Of a stretch of 64,000 bases of DNA, positions 17,216 through 25,758 are shown one piece after another. The notes beneath the pieces are model-generated. The model was given only the letters and a program-made list of their open reading frames with translations. It was not told the DNA's origin and made no database searches. Made by a program: the position numbers and the translations under genes. Location of the stretch: the NCBI RefSeq assembly GCF_016820495.1, contig NZ_JADHDU010000004.1, positions 1 to 64,000 of the forward strand, written 5' to 3'. This DNA comes from Planococcus beigongshangi (GTDB lineage: Bacteria > Bacillota > Bacilli > Bacillales_A > Planococcaceae). Positions within the stretch are counted from its first letter, which is position 1; every line of letters starts with the position of its first letter.

Positions 17216-17605
17216 TTGGAACTGACAAATATTCGTTTATTGGTGGACAATTACAAAGCATGTTTTATGTTCTACCGGAATGTGCTGGATTTCAAGGTTA
17301 TTTGGGGAGATGAAGATTCCAATTACGCGGATTTCGAGTTTAAGGGAATCACCTTAAGCCTGTTTGAACGGAAACAGATGGCTGATGCGATAGGAGCGGA
17401 ATACCATATACTGCGGAAACGGTCGGATAAGGCGGCGCTCATTTTTAAAGTCGATGATGTGGAAGCGAAATACCGGGAGCTCCAGAAGAAAGTCGATTTT
17501 ATCACGGAGCCGACCGTGCAGGAAACCTGGGGCATTAAAGTGGCCCATTTCCGCGATCCGGCGGGCAACCTGCTTGAAATCTATGAGAACCTTCAATTAA
17601 TGTAA
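17216..17605 (+). CDS. VOC-family (glyoxalase-like) protein
   Basis: A 129-residue vicinal-oxygen-chelate protein made of two beta-alpha-beta-beta-beta modules (about 1-60 and 72-127). The C-terminal FRDPAGNLLEIYENL is the typical VOC ending, with Glu as a likely metal ligand. Members include glyoxalases, dioxygenases and drug-binding proteins, and the function here cannot be told. Start TTG follows GGGAGGGG. It is probably co-transcribed with the next gene. Confidence 0.85.
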   Translation: MELTNIRLLVDNYKACFMFYRNVLDFKVIWGDEDSNYADFEFKGITLSLFERKQMADAIGAEYHILRKRSDKAALIFKVDDVEAKYRELQKKVDFITEPTVQETWGIKVAHFRDPAGNLLEIYENLQLM

Positions 17606-17633
17606 GGATGAGCTGAATTGAGGAGTGGAAATA

Positions 17634-17885
17634 TTGAGCGAAATCGATAAAAATGGCCGGCTGGACGAAGAACCGTTTGCCTATCAGCTGGCGAAAAGCG
17701 GGACGGTACTGATCGCCTATGAAGGAAAAACAGTGGTGACGCTGAAAGGGAAAGAAGCGGAACGGCTGTCTGCGAAACTGCTGTCGGCTGAAGGCGATCC
17801 AAAAAAAGAGCAATTGCTGCTGGCGAAAGCGACCGGCAACTTCAAACGCGGCAATGAGCGGATGGGTAAAGCGAAAGGGAAATAA
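17634..17885 (+). CDS. conserved small hypothetical protein
   Basis: An 83-residue soluble, Lys-rich protein with no signal peptide or membrane segment. The middle (TVLIAYEGKTVVTLKGKEAERL) predicts beta hairpins followed by a helix, and the C terminus is basic (NERMGKAKGK). TTG 17634 is preferred over GTG 17625 because GAGGAG sits 8 nt before it. I do not recognise the family. It lies 28 nt after the VOC gene and ends at a bidirectional terminator. Confidence 0.65.
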   Translation: MSEIDKNGRLDEEPFAYQLAKSGTVLIAYEGKTVVTLKGKEAERLSAKLLSAEGDPKKEQLLLAKATGNFKRGNERMGKAKGK

Positions 17886-17906
17886 GCTTCCAATGAAAAC
17901 AGAACA

Positions 17907-17946
17907 GAAAATGCCCTCCCGGCAGAAGAGCGGGAGGGCATTTTCT
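17907..17946. terminator. bidirectional terminator
   Basis: GAAAATGCCCTCCCG-N9-CGGGAGGGCATTTTC, shared by the small hypothetical gene and the convergent DsbA-like gene. Confidence 0.92.
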
Positions 17947-17950
17947 TTAC

Positions 17951-18598
17951 TTACTTTTTCGCGTGTTCTTCTTCCCATACCTGATTCAATACCTGGCTGA
18001 ACGCTTCAACCGGCTGCGCACCGGAAACTGCGTATTTATTGTCGATGACGAAAAACGGAACACCCTGCACGCCGACTGCACGCGCCTGGGAAATATCCTG
18101 CTCGACTTTTTCAGCGTTCGCTTTGTTTTCCACAATGCTACGGACTTCAGCGCCGTTCAGGCCAACTTCTTCTGCCAGGCGGACGATGGTGTCCGTGTCA
18201 CTCAAAATTTCACCGTCCGTGAAATGCGCCACATAGGCACGCTGGAAAAATTCATTTCCTTTGCCTTGCTCTTTCGCATATTGGAAAACACGGTGGGCGT
18301 CAAATGTATTCGCCAGTTTCGCGATATCGTAATTGATTTCGACGCCTGAGCGGCTTGCCGACTCTGTGACATTTTTCAGCATGGCTTCAGCCTGTGCCAC
18401 AGGCAAGCCTTTCATAGCCGAAAAGGTCTCGGCGTACCCTTTGCCAGGCACATAATCTCCGTCCGGCATCAGCTGGAAACTCTTGTATTCAATTTCCACA
18501 TCCTCCGCATGTTCGAATTTCTCCAGCGCCCCGTTCAGATGGGCTTCGCCGATAAAGCAGAATGGACATACAAAATCTGACCAGATGGTTATCTTCAT
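17951..18598 (-). CDS. DsbA-family oxidoreductase, FrnE-like
   Basis: Cytoplasmic thioredoxin-fold protein of the FrnE/2-hydroxychromene-2-carboxylate isomerase branch, 215 residues. The active-site CPFC lies at residues 11-14 after strand MKITIWSDFV. A helical insertion covers about 60-150, and the cis-Pro loop is GVQGVPFF. There is no signal peptide, so it likely reduces or rearranges intracellular thiols. Its start overlaps the stop of the small Cys protein by ATGA. Confidence 0.88.
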   Translation of the reverse strand: MKITIWSDFVCPFCFIGEAHLNGALEKFEHAEDVEIEYKSFQLMPDGDYVPGKGYAETFSAMKGLPVAQAEAMLKNVTESASRSGVEINYDIAKLANTFDAHRVFQYAKEQGKGNEFFQRAYVAHFTDGEILSDTDTIVRLAEEVGLNGAEVRSIVENKANAEKVEQDISQARAVGVQGVPFFVIDNKYAVSGAQPVEAFSQVLNQVWEEEHAKK

Positions 18599-18750
18599 TT
18601 ATCATTTTCCTCCTTTTTGGAATCGATCGGCCCGCAGAAACCGGTTTCGACATCGCAGGAAAAGCCGGTGGAATCGCCGAACTCCACCAGTTTGAGCCCG
18701 CTCAAGTTCTGCAGTGTATTGGCTGATTCATTTTTTATTTCTTTTTCCAT
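18595..18750 (-). CDS. small two-cysteine protein coupled to the DsbA-like gene
   Basis: A 51-residue acidic protein containing GFSCDVETGFCGP, two Cys separated by six residues. It has a strong GAGGAGGAG site and ends in an ATGA overlap with the FrnE-like gene, so the two are translationally coupled. I infer that it is a substrate, partner or metal/thiol carrier of the oxidoreductase. I do not recognise a named family. An upstream in-frame extension lacks a ribosome site. Confidence 0.7.
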   Translation of the reverse strand: MEKEIKNESANTLQNLSGLKLVEFGDSTGFSCDVETGFCGPIDSKKEENDK

Positions 18751-18834
18751 TTTATACTCCTCCTCGAGATATACGTTTATCATTGATGGTATAGGAAAAG
18801 GCGAAGAACTTCTAATAATTGAACCGGGATGAAA

Positions 18835-18864
18835 TGAAACCAAAAGAATCCCAGCGTTGTCTAA
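18835..18864 (+). promoter_or_regulatory. ECF-type promoter of the second sigma operon
   Basis: TGAAAC - 17 bp - TGTCTAA resembles ECF promoters of the SigM/SigV/SigX type (AAC...CGTCTAA). It ends 26 nt before the TTG start chosen below, consistent with autoregulation. Confidence 0.6.
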
Positions 18865-18890
18865 CGGTTAGAGAAAAAGGGGGCGAGGGC

Positions 18891-19415
18891 TTGGAGAAGA
18901 GGGAGAAGGACCGGCTGCTGACGGAAGCGATGGATGAATACGGGCATTATTTGGTGCGATTGGCGTATTCGTTCGTGAAGGAAAGGACGAAAGCAGAGGA
19001 TATTGTGCAGGATGTGTTCATCCGCTACTACATTAACCTGGAGAATTTTGAAGGACGTTCCAGTGTTAAGACATTCCTTTACCGCATTACCGTAAACGAA
19101 TGCCATAATTATTTCCGCAGCTGGGCATACCGGAAAATCGAATTGAAGGATAAATTGGCTCCGATGCTTCAAACAGGCAAGTCTGCTGAAGATCTGGCGC
19201 TGGTTTCGGAACAGAGCAGTGACATGGCAGAAGCGATCAGCAAGCTGCCGCTAAAATATCGGGAAGTCATCTGGCTCTATTACTATGCTGAGCTGTCGGT
19301 GAAAGAAATCAGTGAAGTATTGAAAGTGCCGGCCAATACGGTGAAGACGCGGCTGGCAAGAGCGCGGCAGCAAGCTGGTGTCACATTTACGGAGGAGGGG
19401 ATTGACCATGCGTGA
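18891..19415 (+). CDS. ECF sigma factor
   Basis: Extracytoplasmic-function sigma factor, 174 residues. Region 2 shows LAYSFVKERTKAEDIVQDVF and FLYRITVNECHNYFRSW; region 4 shows LPLKYREVIWLYYYAEL and an HTH (VKEISEVLKVPANTVKTRL). It belongs with the SigM/SigV/SigX group rather than SigW; I cannot assign it to a named one. TTG 18891 is chosen because the AAGGGGGCGAGGG site and the upstream ECF promoter exclude the longer reading. The next gene, a membrane protein, overlaps by 8 nt and is its likely anti-sigma. Confidence 0.88.
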   Translation: MEKREKDRLLTEAMDEYGHYLVRLAYSFVKERTKAEDIVQDVFIRYYINLENFEGRSSVKTFLYRITVNECHNYFRSWAYRKIELKDKLAPMLQTGKSAEDLALVSEQSSDMAEAISKLPLKYREVIWLYYYAELSVKEISEVLKVPANTVKTRLARARQQAGVTFTEEGIDHA

Positions 19416-20277
19416 GAGTTTGAAACAGGAGCTGGATAAGACGGTGCCGGCAGATGTGACATTGTCAGAGGCGAAAAAACAGCAGATCTTAAGAGCGGCG
19501 CAGGAGAGAGGCGGCGGTCGCAAAATATCGAGAGTGCCGAAATTATTGCCGGCGCTTGCAGGTGTGGCGGTGATCGGTATTTCCGGTGTGCTTGCTTATC
19601 CCTATTTGATGGAAGACGGTGCGGACGTTCCAGGAGAGACTCGAACGGGTGAAGAAAACGAATTGCCTGCCGAGGGGAATAATGAGGATCCGGAAGTGCT
19701 GGTACCCGTCGATGAAGAACAGGATATCGAAGAAGAGCTGGAAAAAGATACGGAACAGACGGAAGATGCAGCAGATGAGCATGTGGAAGATACAGAAGAG
19801 TCGTCAAATCAGACGGATGAAAGTATGGAAGACGAAAATGTGGAGGTGGAAAGTCCGCCGCTGACAAAGCAAGATGGACTTATTCAGCTTTTCGATCATG
19901 AATTTTTCGAGACTGGGATTGAACTCGGAGATGCAGTAGCGGAAATTGAAAGCGATTATCCGAATTGGAGTGAGAAAGGGGAAGTTGAAGGCGGACTTCT
20001 GATCGATTATGGAAGCTTTGTAGTGATTCACGGTTACTTTGAAACGACGATCAACCATATCATTCTTAAAGACTTCAATCAGTTGACTGTCTCGCAGATT
20101 GAAGAAGTGATCGGTCAGGAAATTGAGATAGAAGCCTATTTTAATAACATTTTGAACAGAGAAGTAATTTCCGGTGAATTTGTGCTGGAGAATATACGCT
20201 ATGTTGTCACCGCTGGATCGGAGTCGGAAGATGCACAGGTGTTAAAAGTTACGATATCTGAATACTTCGGAGACTGA
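19408..20277 (+). CDS. probable membrane anti-sigma factor with acidic linker
   Basis: A 289-residue protein with a short cytoplasmic N terminus (1-42), one membrane helix (about 43-66), a strongly acidic linker (about 70-150, mostly Glu, Asp, Ser, Thr) and a C-terminal domain of about 135 residues that I cannot confidently assign. No zinc-binding H-x3-C-x2-C motif is present. Its overlap with the ECF sigma gene makes an anti-sigma role likely. The linker may span the cell wall so the outer domain can sense a signal. Start ATG with GGAGGGG. Confidence 0.72.
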   Translation: MRESLKQELDKTVPADVTLSEAKKQQILRAAQERGGGRKISRVPKLLPALAGVAVIGISGVLAYPYLMEDGADVPGETRTGEENELPAEGNNEDPEVLVPVDEEQDIEEELEKDTEQTEDAADEHVEDTEESSNQTDESMEDENVEVESPPLTKQDGLIQLFDHEFFETGIELGDAVAEIESDYPNWSEKGEVEGGLLIDYGSFVVIHGYFETTINHIILKDFNQLTVSQIEEVIGQEIEIEAYFNNILNREVISGEFVLENIRYVVTAGSESEDAQVLKVTISEYFGD

Positions 20278-20304
20278 GTTCGATCAATTTCATGATTGCT
20301 CACC

Positions 20305-20345
20305 AAGAGCATCCCTTGCTGTTAAAGGGATGCTCTTCTTTTTGA
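20305..20345 (+). terminator. ECF operon terminator
   Basis: AGAGCATCCCTT-N7-AAGGGATGCTCT followed by CTTTTT. Confidence 0.92.
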
Positions 20346-20366
20346 ATAAAATATTCTGCAAACTTA

Positions 20367-20415
20367 TTGACAACTGCAAAAAGGATTTGTTACTGTGTAT
20401 ATGAGTATGAACAGT
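20367..20415 (+). promoter_or_regulatory. promoter and GntR-type operator of the ABC cluster
   Basis: TTGACA (20367) - 18 bp - TACTGT (20391). The dyad ACTGTGTATA-TGAG-TATGAACAGT (20392-20415; 8 of 10 positions symmetrical) covers the -10 and start site. It is well placed to be the operator of the YtrA-like repressor encoded in this cluster. Confidence 0.6.
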
Positions 20416-20442
20416 ATAACAGTTAAAAAGGAGTGTATATAA

Positions 20443-21165
20443 ATGAATGAATGGAAACAAGCATACCGGCTGGCGGCTTTTGAGCTGAAAGCTTCGAGGA
20501 AAAGTCTACTTGCCATAATGGTTTTCTATATTGCCATGAGCCTCGTGGTCATGATGTCGTTCGACCTTTATCTGGAGGAGCGATTTATGCTTTTTGATTT
20601 ATTGTTCCTCGCGATTTTCTTCCTGTTCCCGGCTTGGATGAAGAGCAAAGAGTTCCAGATGCAGAAAATGGATGGGGATTTGTGGACGGTGCCGTCGGTG
20701 GTCATGCTGCAACAGCTGCCGGTTCCAAGAGATGTCATCATCAAAAGCCGCTTCATTATCCACGCGGTTTGTTCATTTCCCCTTCAGTTCATCCTGCTTG
20801 CGGCTATGCCGCTGATGTCAGAGAATTTCCGGGAAATGATGTCGCCGTTCACCTATGTAGCACTTGTACTGTTTTGGCTGGCGCTGTCGATTGCGGTCGG
20901 ATTCATGATGGCGGCGAGTGAAGCGGGAGGCAATTACAAAACGAGCGCACTCGTCAAGTCATTCATTTATATGCTGGCAGGCATCGGGGTAGTATATGTG
21001 CTGCTTTTCCTGTTTGCAGATGGCGGGTTTATCCGCTGGACGATGACCCTCGCGGCAGATTGGACATGGCTGACGATTGCGGCGGCTGCAGTTATCGGTG
21101 TTGCGGGTTGGAACTACTGGCAGGCCGATATGAGAAAAATGATCCGGAAAACAGATTATCTGTGA
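20443..21165 (+). CDS. ABC-2-type membrane protein
   Basis: A 240-residue integral membrane protein with six predicted helices and no soluble domain. As the first gene of a GntR/ABC cluster it is probably the permease partner of the ATPase at 21574, in the style of YtrC/YtrB. No substrate can be named. Start ATG is preceded by AAAAAGGAGTG. Expression is likely repressed by the GntR protein encoded next. Confidence 0.75.
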   Translation: MNEWKQAYRLAAFELKASRKSLLAIMVFYIAMSLVVMMSFDLYLEERFMLFDLLFLAIFFLFPAWMKSKEFQMQKMDGDLWTVPSVVMLQQLPVPRDVIIKSRFIIHAVCSFPLQFILLAAMPLMSENFREMMSPFTYVALVLFWLALSIAVGFMMAASEAGGNYKTSALVKSFIYMLAGIGVVYVLLFLFADGGFIRWTMTLAADWTWLTIAAAAVIGVAGWNYWQADMRKMIRKTDYL

Positions 21166-21180
21166 GAGGGGGGCCTGAAA

Positions 21181-21570
21181 TTGCTGCCGATTCGTTTATC
21201 CAAAGATTCGCGTGAACCGATTTACCATCAGATTGAAAAACAGCTTAAAGCGCTGATTGCAGGCGGACAGCTGGCTGCGGGCACTCCGCTTCCATCGATA
21301 AGGGCACTTTCAAAAGACCTTGAGATCAGCGTTATCACCATACGCCGGGCCTATCAGGACCTGGAAGCACAAGGCTTTATTGAAACGCTTCACGGCAAAG
21401 GGACCTTTGTCAAAGAAGTGCACAGCAGCCAAAAAGAAGAGACGATGACGGCTTCTGTCCAGACCGAATTCGAACGCGCCATCCGCAATGCGATTGACTA
21501 CGACTATACAGCCGATGAAATAAAAAATGTGTTTGAAGAGATTTTAAAGAAACTCACGAAAGGGGAATGA
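21181..21570 (+). CDS. GntR-family regulator, YtrA subfamily
   Basis: A 129-residue transcription factor with an N-terminal winged HTH (about 8-76: PIYHQIEKQLKALIAGG, LPSIRALSKDLEIS, GKGTFV) and a short helical C-terminal tail, typical of YtrA rather than FadR or HutC types. It starts at TTG after GAGAGGGGGG. It is embedded in the ABC operon and probably senses a drug or envelope signal and derepresses the cluster. Confidence 0.88.
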   Translation: MLPIRLSKDSREPIYHQIEKQLKALIAGGQLAAGTPLPSIRALSKDLEISVITIRRAYQDLEAQGFIETLHGKGTFVKEVHSSQKEETMTASVQTEFERAIRNAIDYDYTADEIKNVFEEILKKLTKGE

Positions 21571-21573
21571 CAG

Positions 21574-22419
21574 ATGCCTGCATGGATAGAGATACAGGAT
21601 GTACGCAAGAAAATTGACGAATTCCGTCTCGGACCGATCAATTTGAAGATTGAACCGGGCACAATTACGGCACTTGTCGGCAATAATGGTTCCGGCAAGA
21701 GCACATTGCTTAAATTGATGATGAATTTGGCGAATCTGGACGGGGGAGCCATCCATATTCTCGGCAAACTGGTTGACGGCAAAGACGAGAGCTGGAAAAA
21801 GCATGTCACATTCCAGCCGCAGAAACAGATTGGCTGGAATGCCTATACGGGAGACGAACTGAAAAGGCTGATCGCGCCGTTATATCCGAAATGGGACGAT
21901 AAACTTTTCATGCAGATGATCAGGCTGTTTGATATTCCGCTGGATAAACGTTACGGCAAATTGTCACCCGGCATGCAGCAGAAACTCAGCTTATCGTTCG
22001 CATTACCGCGCTGCACAGATATCCTGATTCTTGATGAACCGACTGCGTCTCTTGACATCCCTTCGAAATCACAGTTCATGGAGCTGCTGGTCGACTGGAT
22101 GGAGCAGGAAGATCGAGCTGTCATCGTGACGACGCATCAGGCGGACGATTTGCGGAAACTGGCTGATTACTTGTTTCTGATGCAGGACGGCAAGCCGGTT
22201 GGCCATTTTGAGAAAGATGCGCTTGCTGCGGGCTACCGCCGTTACTGGCTGAGTGAAATGCCGGCGAGACCGGTGCCGGGAGAACATTCCCGCAGCGGCA
22301 GTGAGCTGGTGTCAGGAAACCCTGACGCAACGGAACAGTATTTATTGGAACAAAGCATTGATGTTATAAACCATAAACCATTGGAACTGGAAGAAATCAT
22401 CAGCCTGCTGCTGAGATAG
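21574..22419 (+). CDS. ABC transporter ATP-binding protein, YtrB-like
   Basis: A 281-residue ATPase with Walker A GNNGSGKST, a divergent signature KLSPGMQQKLSLS and Walker B ILILDEPTASLD; the H-loop is VTTHQADD. It begins 4 nt after the GntR gene. It likely energises the membrane protein encoded at 20443. The extra C-terminal tail of about 60 residues is of unknown role. Confidence 0.88.
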   Translation: MPAWIEIQDVRKKIDEFRLGPINLKIEPGTITALVGNNGSGKSTLLKLMMNLANLDGGAIHILGKLVDGKDESWKKHVTFQPQKQIGWNAYTGDELKRLIAPLYPKWDDKLFMQMIRLFDIPLDKRYGKLSPGMQQKLSLSFALPRCTDILILDEPTASLDIPSKSQFMELLVDWMEQEDRAVIVTTHQADDLRKLADYLFLMQDGKPVGHFEKDALAAGYRRYWLSEMPARPVPGEHSRSGSELVSGNPDATEQYLLEQSIDVINHKPLELEEIISLLLR

Positions 22420-22431
22420 AAATGGGAGAGG

Positions 22432-23373
22432 ATGAGGAAAATGGAAACGATGTTAACGGTGGAAGGGCTCGGCAAATCGTTCAAAGACAAACGGATCATC
22501 GGGAATATTTCATTCGAAGTGAAAAAAGGGGAAATCATGGCGCTGCTCGGGCCGAACGGAGCGGGCAAATCGACGACGATCCGCAACATCATGGGCATCA
22601 TGTATCCCGATGAAGGATCGATCACATTCCATAACAGTAAAGGGAAAGGGATCCCGCGGAATAAAATCGGCTACCTGCCGGAAGAACGCGGGCTCTACAA
22701 GAACGTCAAAGTCATGGATATCTTATTGTATCTGGCGGAATTGAAAGATTATCCGCTCGACCGCGCCAAACAGCGCGCGCTCGATTATTTGAAGAAGTTC
22801 GGCCTTGAAGGAAAAGACAAAGTGTCGGTCGAAGAACTGTCAAAAGGAATGGGGCAGAAAGTGCAGTTCATCGCAGCCATTATTCATGAGCCGGAACTGC
22901 TGATCCTGGATGAGCCGTTTTCAGGGCTCGACCCGGTGAGCCAGGAACTGTTCAAAGAAGAAATCCGTTCACTGGCAGCAAACGGCACAGCAATCCTATT
23001 GTCATCCCACCAGATGAATCTCGTCGAAGAAATGGCGGACCGCTTGTTCCTGATCCACCGCGGCACGCGCGTCATCTACGGACCGCTCAGCGAAGTTAAA
23101 AAGGAATACGCCAATTTCAAATGCTCGATCAACGGGACCAACAGCTTGGAGCTGCTCGAAAGCCTGCCGGAAGTCGAGCGGGTTCAGCAGAACGGTGAAT
23201 CGGCTGTGCTGTATCTGTCCAAACACATCCAGCCTGCTGTCTGGCTGAAAAACCTTCCAGCCGAACTGGACATCCAGGAATTGTCGATCGACCGGATTTC
23301 ACTGCATGAAATCTTCATCGATATCGCCACGGATAAAAATTTGCTGAAGGAAGGGGCTGAACTGCATGCGTAA
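22432..23373 (+). CDS. ABC transporter ATP-binding protein, NatA/YhaQ-like
   Basis: A 313-residue ATPase with GPNGAGKSTT, signature ELSKGMGQKVQF, Walker B LLILDEPFSGLD and a C-terminal extension typical of NatA/YhaQ exporters. The partner permease gene overlaps by 8 nt. ATGs at 22432, 22441 and 22447 are all possible starts; ribosome-site spacing favours 22441. The family exports sodium or drugs. Confidence 0.87.
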   Translation: MRKMETMLTVEGLGKSFKDKRIIGNISFEVKKGEIMALLGPNGAGKSTTIRNIMGIMYPDEGSITFHNSKGKGIPRNKIGYLPEERGLYKNVKVMDILLYLAELKDYPLDRAKQRALDYLKKFGLEGKDKVSVEELSKGMGQKVQFIAAIIHEPELLILDEPFSGLDPVSQELFKEEIRSLAANGTAILLSSHQMNLVEEMADRLFLIHRGTRVIYGPLSEVKKEYANFKCSINGTNSLELLESLPEVERVQQNGESAVLYLSKHIQPAVWLKNLPAELDIQELSIDRISLHEIFIDIATDKNLLKEGAELHA

Positions 23374-24574
23374 CACGATGAAAGTCGCCAGATGGGAAAT
23401 CAAACGGAACCTCAAAAACAAATCGTTCATTATCGGCATGTTCCTGACGCCGATCATCTTCCTGGCGTTCCTGTTGCTGCCGGATTTATTCAGCTCAGAC
23501 GAGGAAGCGGCAACAACGAAAGTCTATGTCAATGAAGAGCTCGGTGTTTACGAGCAATTGGAAGCGGCCGCGGCCAATACCGAATGGCGGATGGAACAGA
23601 CGGACGTGACGGAACAAGAGACGGAAGCGGCGCTTGGTACCGAAGAAGATGCCGCCTATGTCTTCATCGATGAAGAATCGGTCGAAACCGGCCAAGTCAC
23701 GGTCTATACCAATGAAGAAACAAGCTCCGCTTTCATGGACGAAGTGCAGATTCTCGGCGGTCCATTGCAGATGCTGCAGATTGAACAGCTGGGCCTGACC
23801 CCTGAAGAAGCAGGGATTGTCGCGCAAGGAATCGTCTTTGAAGACGCGGCTGTAGCATCGGACGACGAAGGCCTGTTCAGCGAAAACATGCTGAAACGCG
23901 TGATTCCAGGTGCGTTCGCCGCAGTCGTGATGCTGTCCATCGTCTTCACAGGAATGGCGATCTTCCAAAGCGCATCCCAGGAGAAAAAAGATAAGATCGC
24001 CGAAATCATCCTGTCATCGCTGACACCGGCGGACTTGATGCAAGGCAAGATCATCGGCTATTTCGTCCTCGGACTCGTGCAAGTCGTCGTCTTTATCGTC
24101 ATCGCGCTGCCGGTGCTCATCTGGAAAATCGACTTTCCGGTCATCGAGTATCTGCTTGTGCCGGAACTGTTGGTGCTATTGCTCATTGCGATTCTCGGCT
24201 ACCTGCTGTACGCGGCGCTGTTTGTCGGAATCGGCGCAACGATGGCCGACATGTCGACGGCCGGAAACTTCCAGGGCTTCGTCATGATGCTTCCGTTCAG
24301 CCCATTCCTGTTCATCGGTCCCGTATTCAGCGATCCGAGCGGATTCTTTGCCCAGCTCGGCAGCTATATCCCGTTTACGTCGCCGGGCGTCCTGATCCTG
24401 CGCCTGTCGCTGCTTGAGGAATGGCCGTGGGTGGAAATCATCATCGCCATCGCCGTTCTCATCGTCAGCGTATGGATCTTCATGAAACTCGCCGGTAAAG
24501 TCTTCCAGACCGGCATTCTCATGTACGGCAAGAACGCCACGCCGGGTGAAATCTGGAAATGGATCCGTGCATGA
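23366..24574 (+). CDS. ABC-2 permease, NatB/YhaP-like
   Basis: A 402-residue membrane protein with one N-terminal helix (about 20-40), an extracytoplasmic acidic domain (about 45-180), then five or six helices to the C terminus. This is the ABC-2/NatB layout, including the QEKKDKIAEIILSSL coupling region. It pairs with the overlapping NatA-like ATPase. Together they form the second of two ABC systems in this GntR-led cluster. Confidence 0.87.
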   Translation: MRNTMKVARWEIKRNLKNKSFIIGMFLTPIIFLAFLLLPDLFSSDEEAATTKVYVNEELGVYEQLEAAAANTEWRMEQTDVTEQETEAALGTEEDAAYVFIDEESVETGQVTVYTNEETSSAFMDEVQILGGPLQMLQIEQLGLTPEEAGIVAQGIVFEDAAVASDDEGLFSENMLKRVIPGAFAAVVMLSIVFTGMAIFQSASQEKKDKIAEIILSSLTPADLMQGKIIGYFVLGLVQVVVFIVIALPVLIWKIDFPVIEYLLVPELLVLLLIAILGYLLYAALFVGIGATMADMSTAGNFQGFVMMLPFSPFLFIGPVFSDPSGFFAQLGSYIPFTSPGVLILRLSLLEEWPWVEIIIAIAVLIVSVWIFMKLAGKVFQTGILMYGKNATPGEIWKWIRA

Positions 24575-24639
24575 TGGAATAAAAGAAGGGATTCCGGTAT
24601 GATAATGGGAAAAATAAGGAATTGAAGGAGGAAGGGCGG

Positions 24640-25161
24640 ATGCTGGAAACCCCTTTTGGAAAGGTCCAGGTTTTGGTGAGTGACGAGGACTGGCGGCCGA
24701 TTGAAGCGGACATTGCTTTTAGAGAAAAAGAAATCGAGGAGCGGTTTCCGGTGGATGGCCGGTGGCTGATTGAAGTCCGGATGACGCCGCAAGAGACACA
24801 GCGCCATGTTTTCACCATCCGTTTCACGCCTTCTCTGATTATTTCCGATACAGACATCGAAACAGGTGAAGCGCTGGAACTGAAAAGCTGGTTCAGCGGT
24901 AACTTGAAATGGAGTCTGGGAGCGGTGGACGAAGACTGGCTCCGGGTGTTGCGGAAAGTGGAGTTGACGAAAGTGGAATACTTGGACCACGGAATTACGT
25001 TGCAGATTGACGGCATTCCCGCGGGAGAGGATTTCATGCTGCCGTTTGGGGTGGCGTGGAAAGAGCTGCAGGATCGGGAAGAAGAAGAACATCACACCTG
25101 GTTCGCGGCTGCTCCGGCGGATATGTACCCGCCGAAATGGCTGCAGCAGGAAGAAAACTGA
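24640..25161 (+). CDS. hypothetical soluble protein
   Basis: A 173-residue acidic protein without signal peptide or membrane segment, rich in Trp and Glu, predicted mixed alpha/beta. The ATG at 24640 has AAGGAGGAAGG ahead. I recognise no domain. It is separate from the ABC cluster by 65 bp and from the next gene by 93 bp. Confidence 0.6.
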   Translation: MLETPFGKVQVLVSDEDWRPIEADIAFREKEIEERFPVDGRWLIEVRMTPQETQRHVFTIRFTPSLIISDTDIETGEALELKSWFSGNLKWSLGAVDEDWLRVLRKVELTKVEYLDHGITLQIDGIPAGEDFMLPFGVAWKELQDREEEEHHTWFAAAPADMYPPKWLQQEEN

Positions 25162-25254
25162 TTCACCTATGGCCTTTCCGGCACTCTTGGGATAAGCTTT
25201 TCCTGAGAGTGTTTTTATTGGATCAAGTTTATTTAACAATTGGAGGTTATTTCA

Positions 25255-25593
25255 ATGAATGAATTACCGAATTGCCCGAAATGCAACTCAGAATATGTCT
25301 ATGAAGATGGAATATTGTTAGTGTGCCCGGAATGTGCGCATGAGTGGACACCGGGAGCAGAAAATGCGTCTGAAGAAACGAAAGTCGTCAAAGATGCGAA
25401 TGGCAACGTGCTGCAGGACGGAGATTCCGTCACGGTCATCAAGGACTTAAAAGTGAAAGGCAGTTCGTCTGTGCTGAAACAGGGGACACGTGTGAAAAGT
25501 ATCCGCCTGGTCGACGGTGACCACGATATCGACTGCAAGATCGACGGCTTCGGACCGATGAAATTGAAGTCTGAGTTTGTGAAGAAGGGGTAA
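25255..25593 (+). CDS. yjdM: zinc-ribbon protein YjdM (PhnA family)
   Basis: A 112-residue cytoplasmic protein with an N-terminal zinc ribbon (CPKC at about 7-10 and CPEC at about 25-28) and a C-terminal SH3-like barrel with the family sequence [20 protein letters not shown]. Despite the old name PhnA, members are not phosphonate hydrolases and the role is unclear. ATG 25255 follows TTGGAGG. A small membrane protein starts directly at its stop codon. Confidence 0.93.
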   Translation: MNELPNCPKCNSEYVYEDGILLVCPECAHEWTPGAENASEETKVVKDANGNVLQDGDSVTVIKDLKVKGSSSVLKQGTRVKSIRLVDGDHDIDCKIDGFGPMKLKSEFVKKG

Positions 25594-25758
25594 ATGGGGA
25601 TTCTGAAGTATATTATCCTTTTCGCCATAACTGTAGCATTGAGCTATCTATATAATACGTATACACCAAAAACCTGGCTGGCAATCGTGCCGGCGATTCC
25701 GGCAGCGATTATGCTTATCTTTTTTTCAAGGGATTTGGAGAAAAAGCGGAAAGATTAA
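25594..25758 (+). CDS. small membrane protein coupled to yjdM
   Basis: A 54-codon reading frame begins on the base after the yjdM stop, with GAAGAAGGGG as ribosome site. It encodes two hydrophobic segments (about 5-21 and 28-45) and a basic tail ending RDLEKKRKD. It stops just before a bidirectional terminator, so it fills the operon exactly. Arrangement and composition support a real gene; the function is unknown. Confidence 0.7.
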   Translation: MGILKYIILFAITVALSYLYNTYTPKTWLAIVPAIPAAIMLIFFSRDLEKKRKD

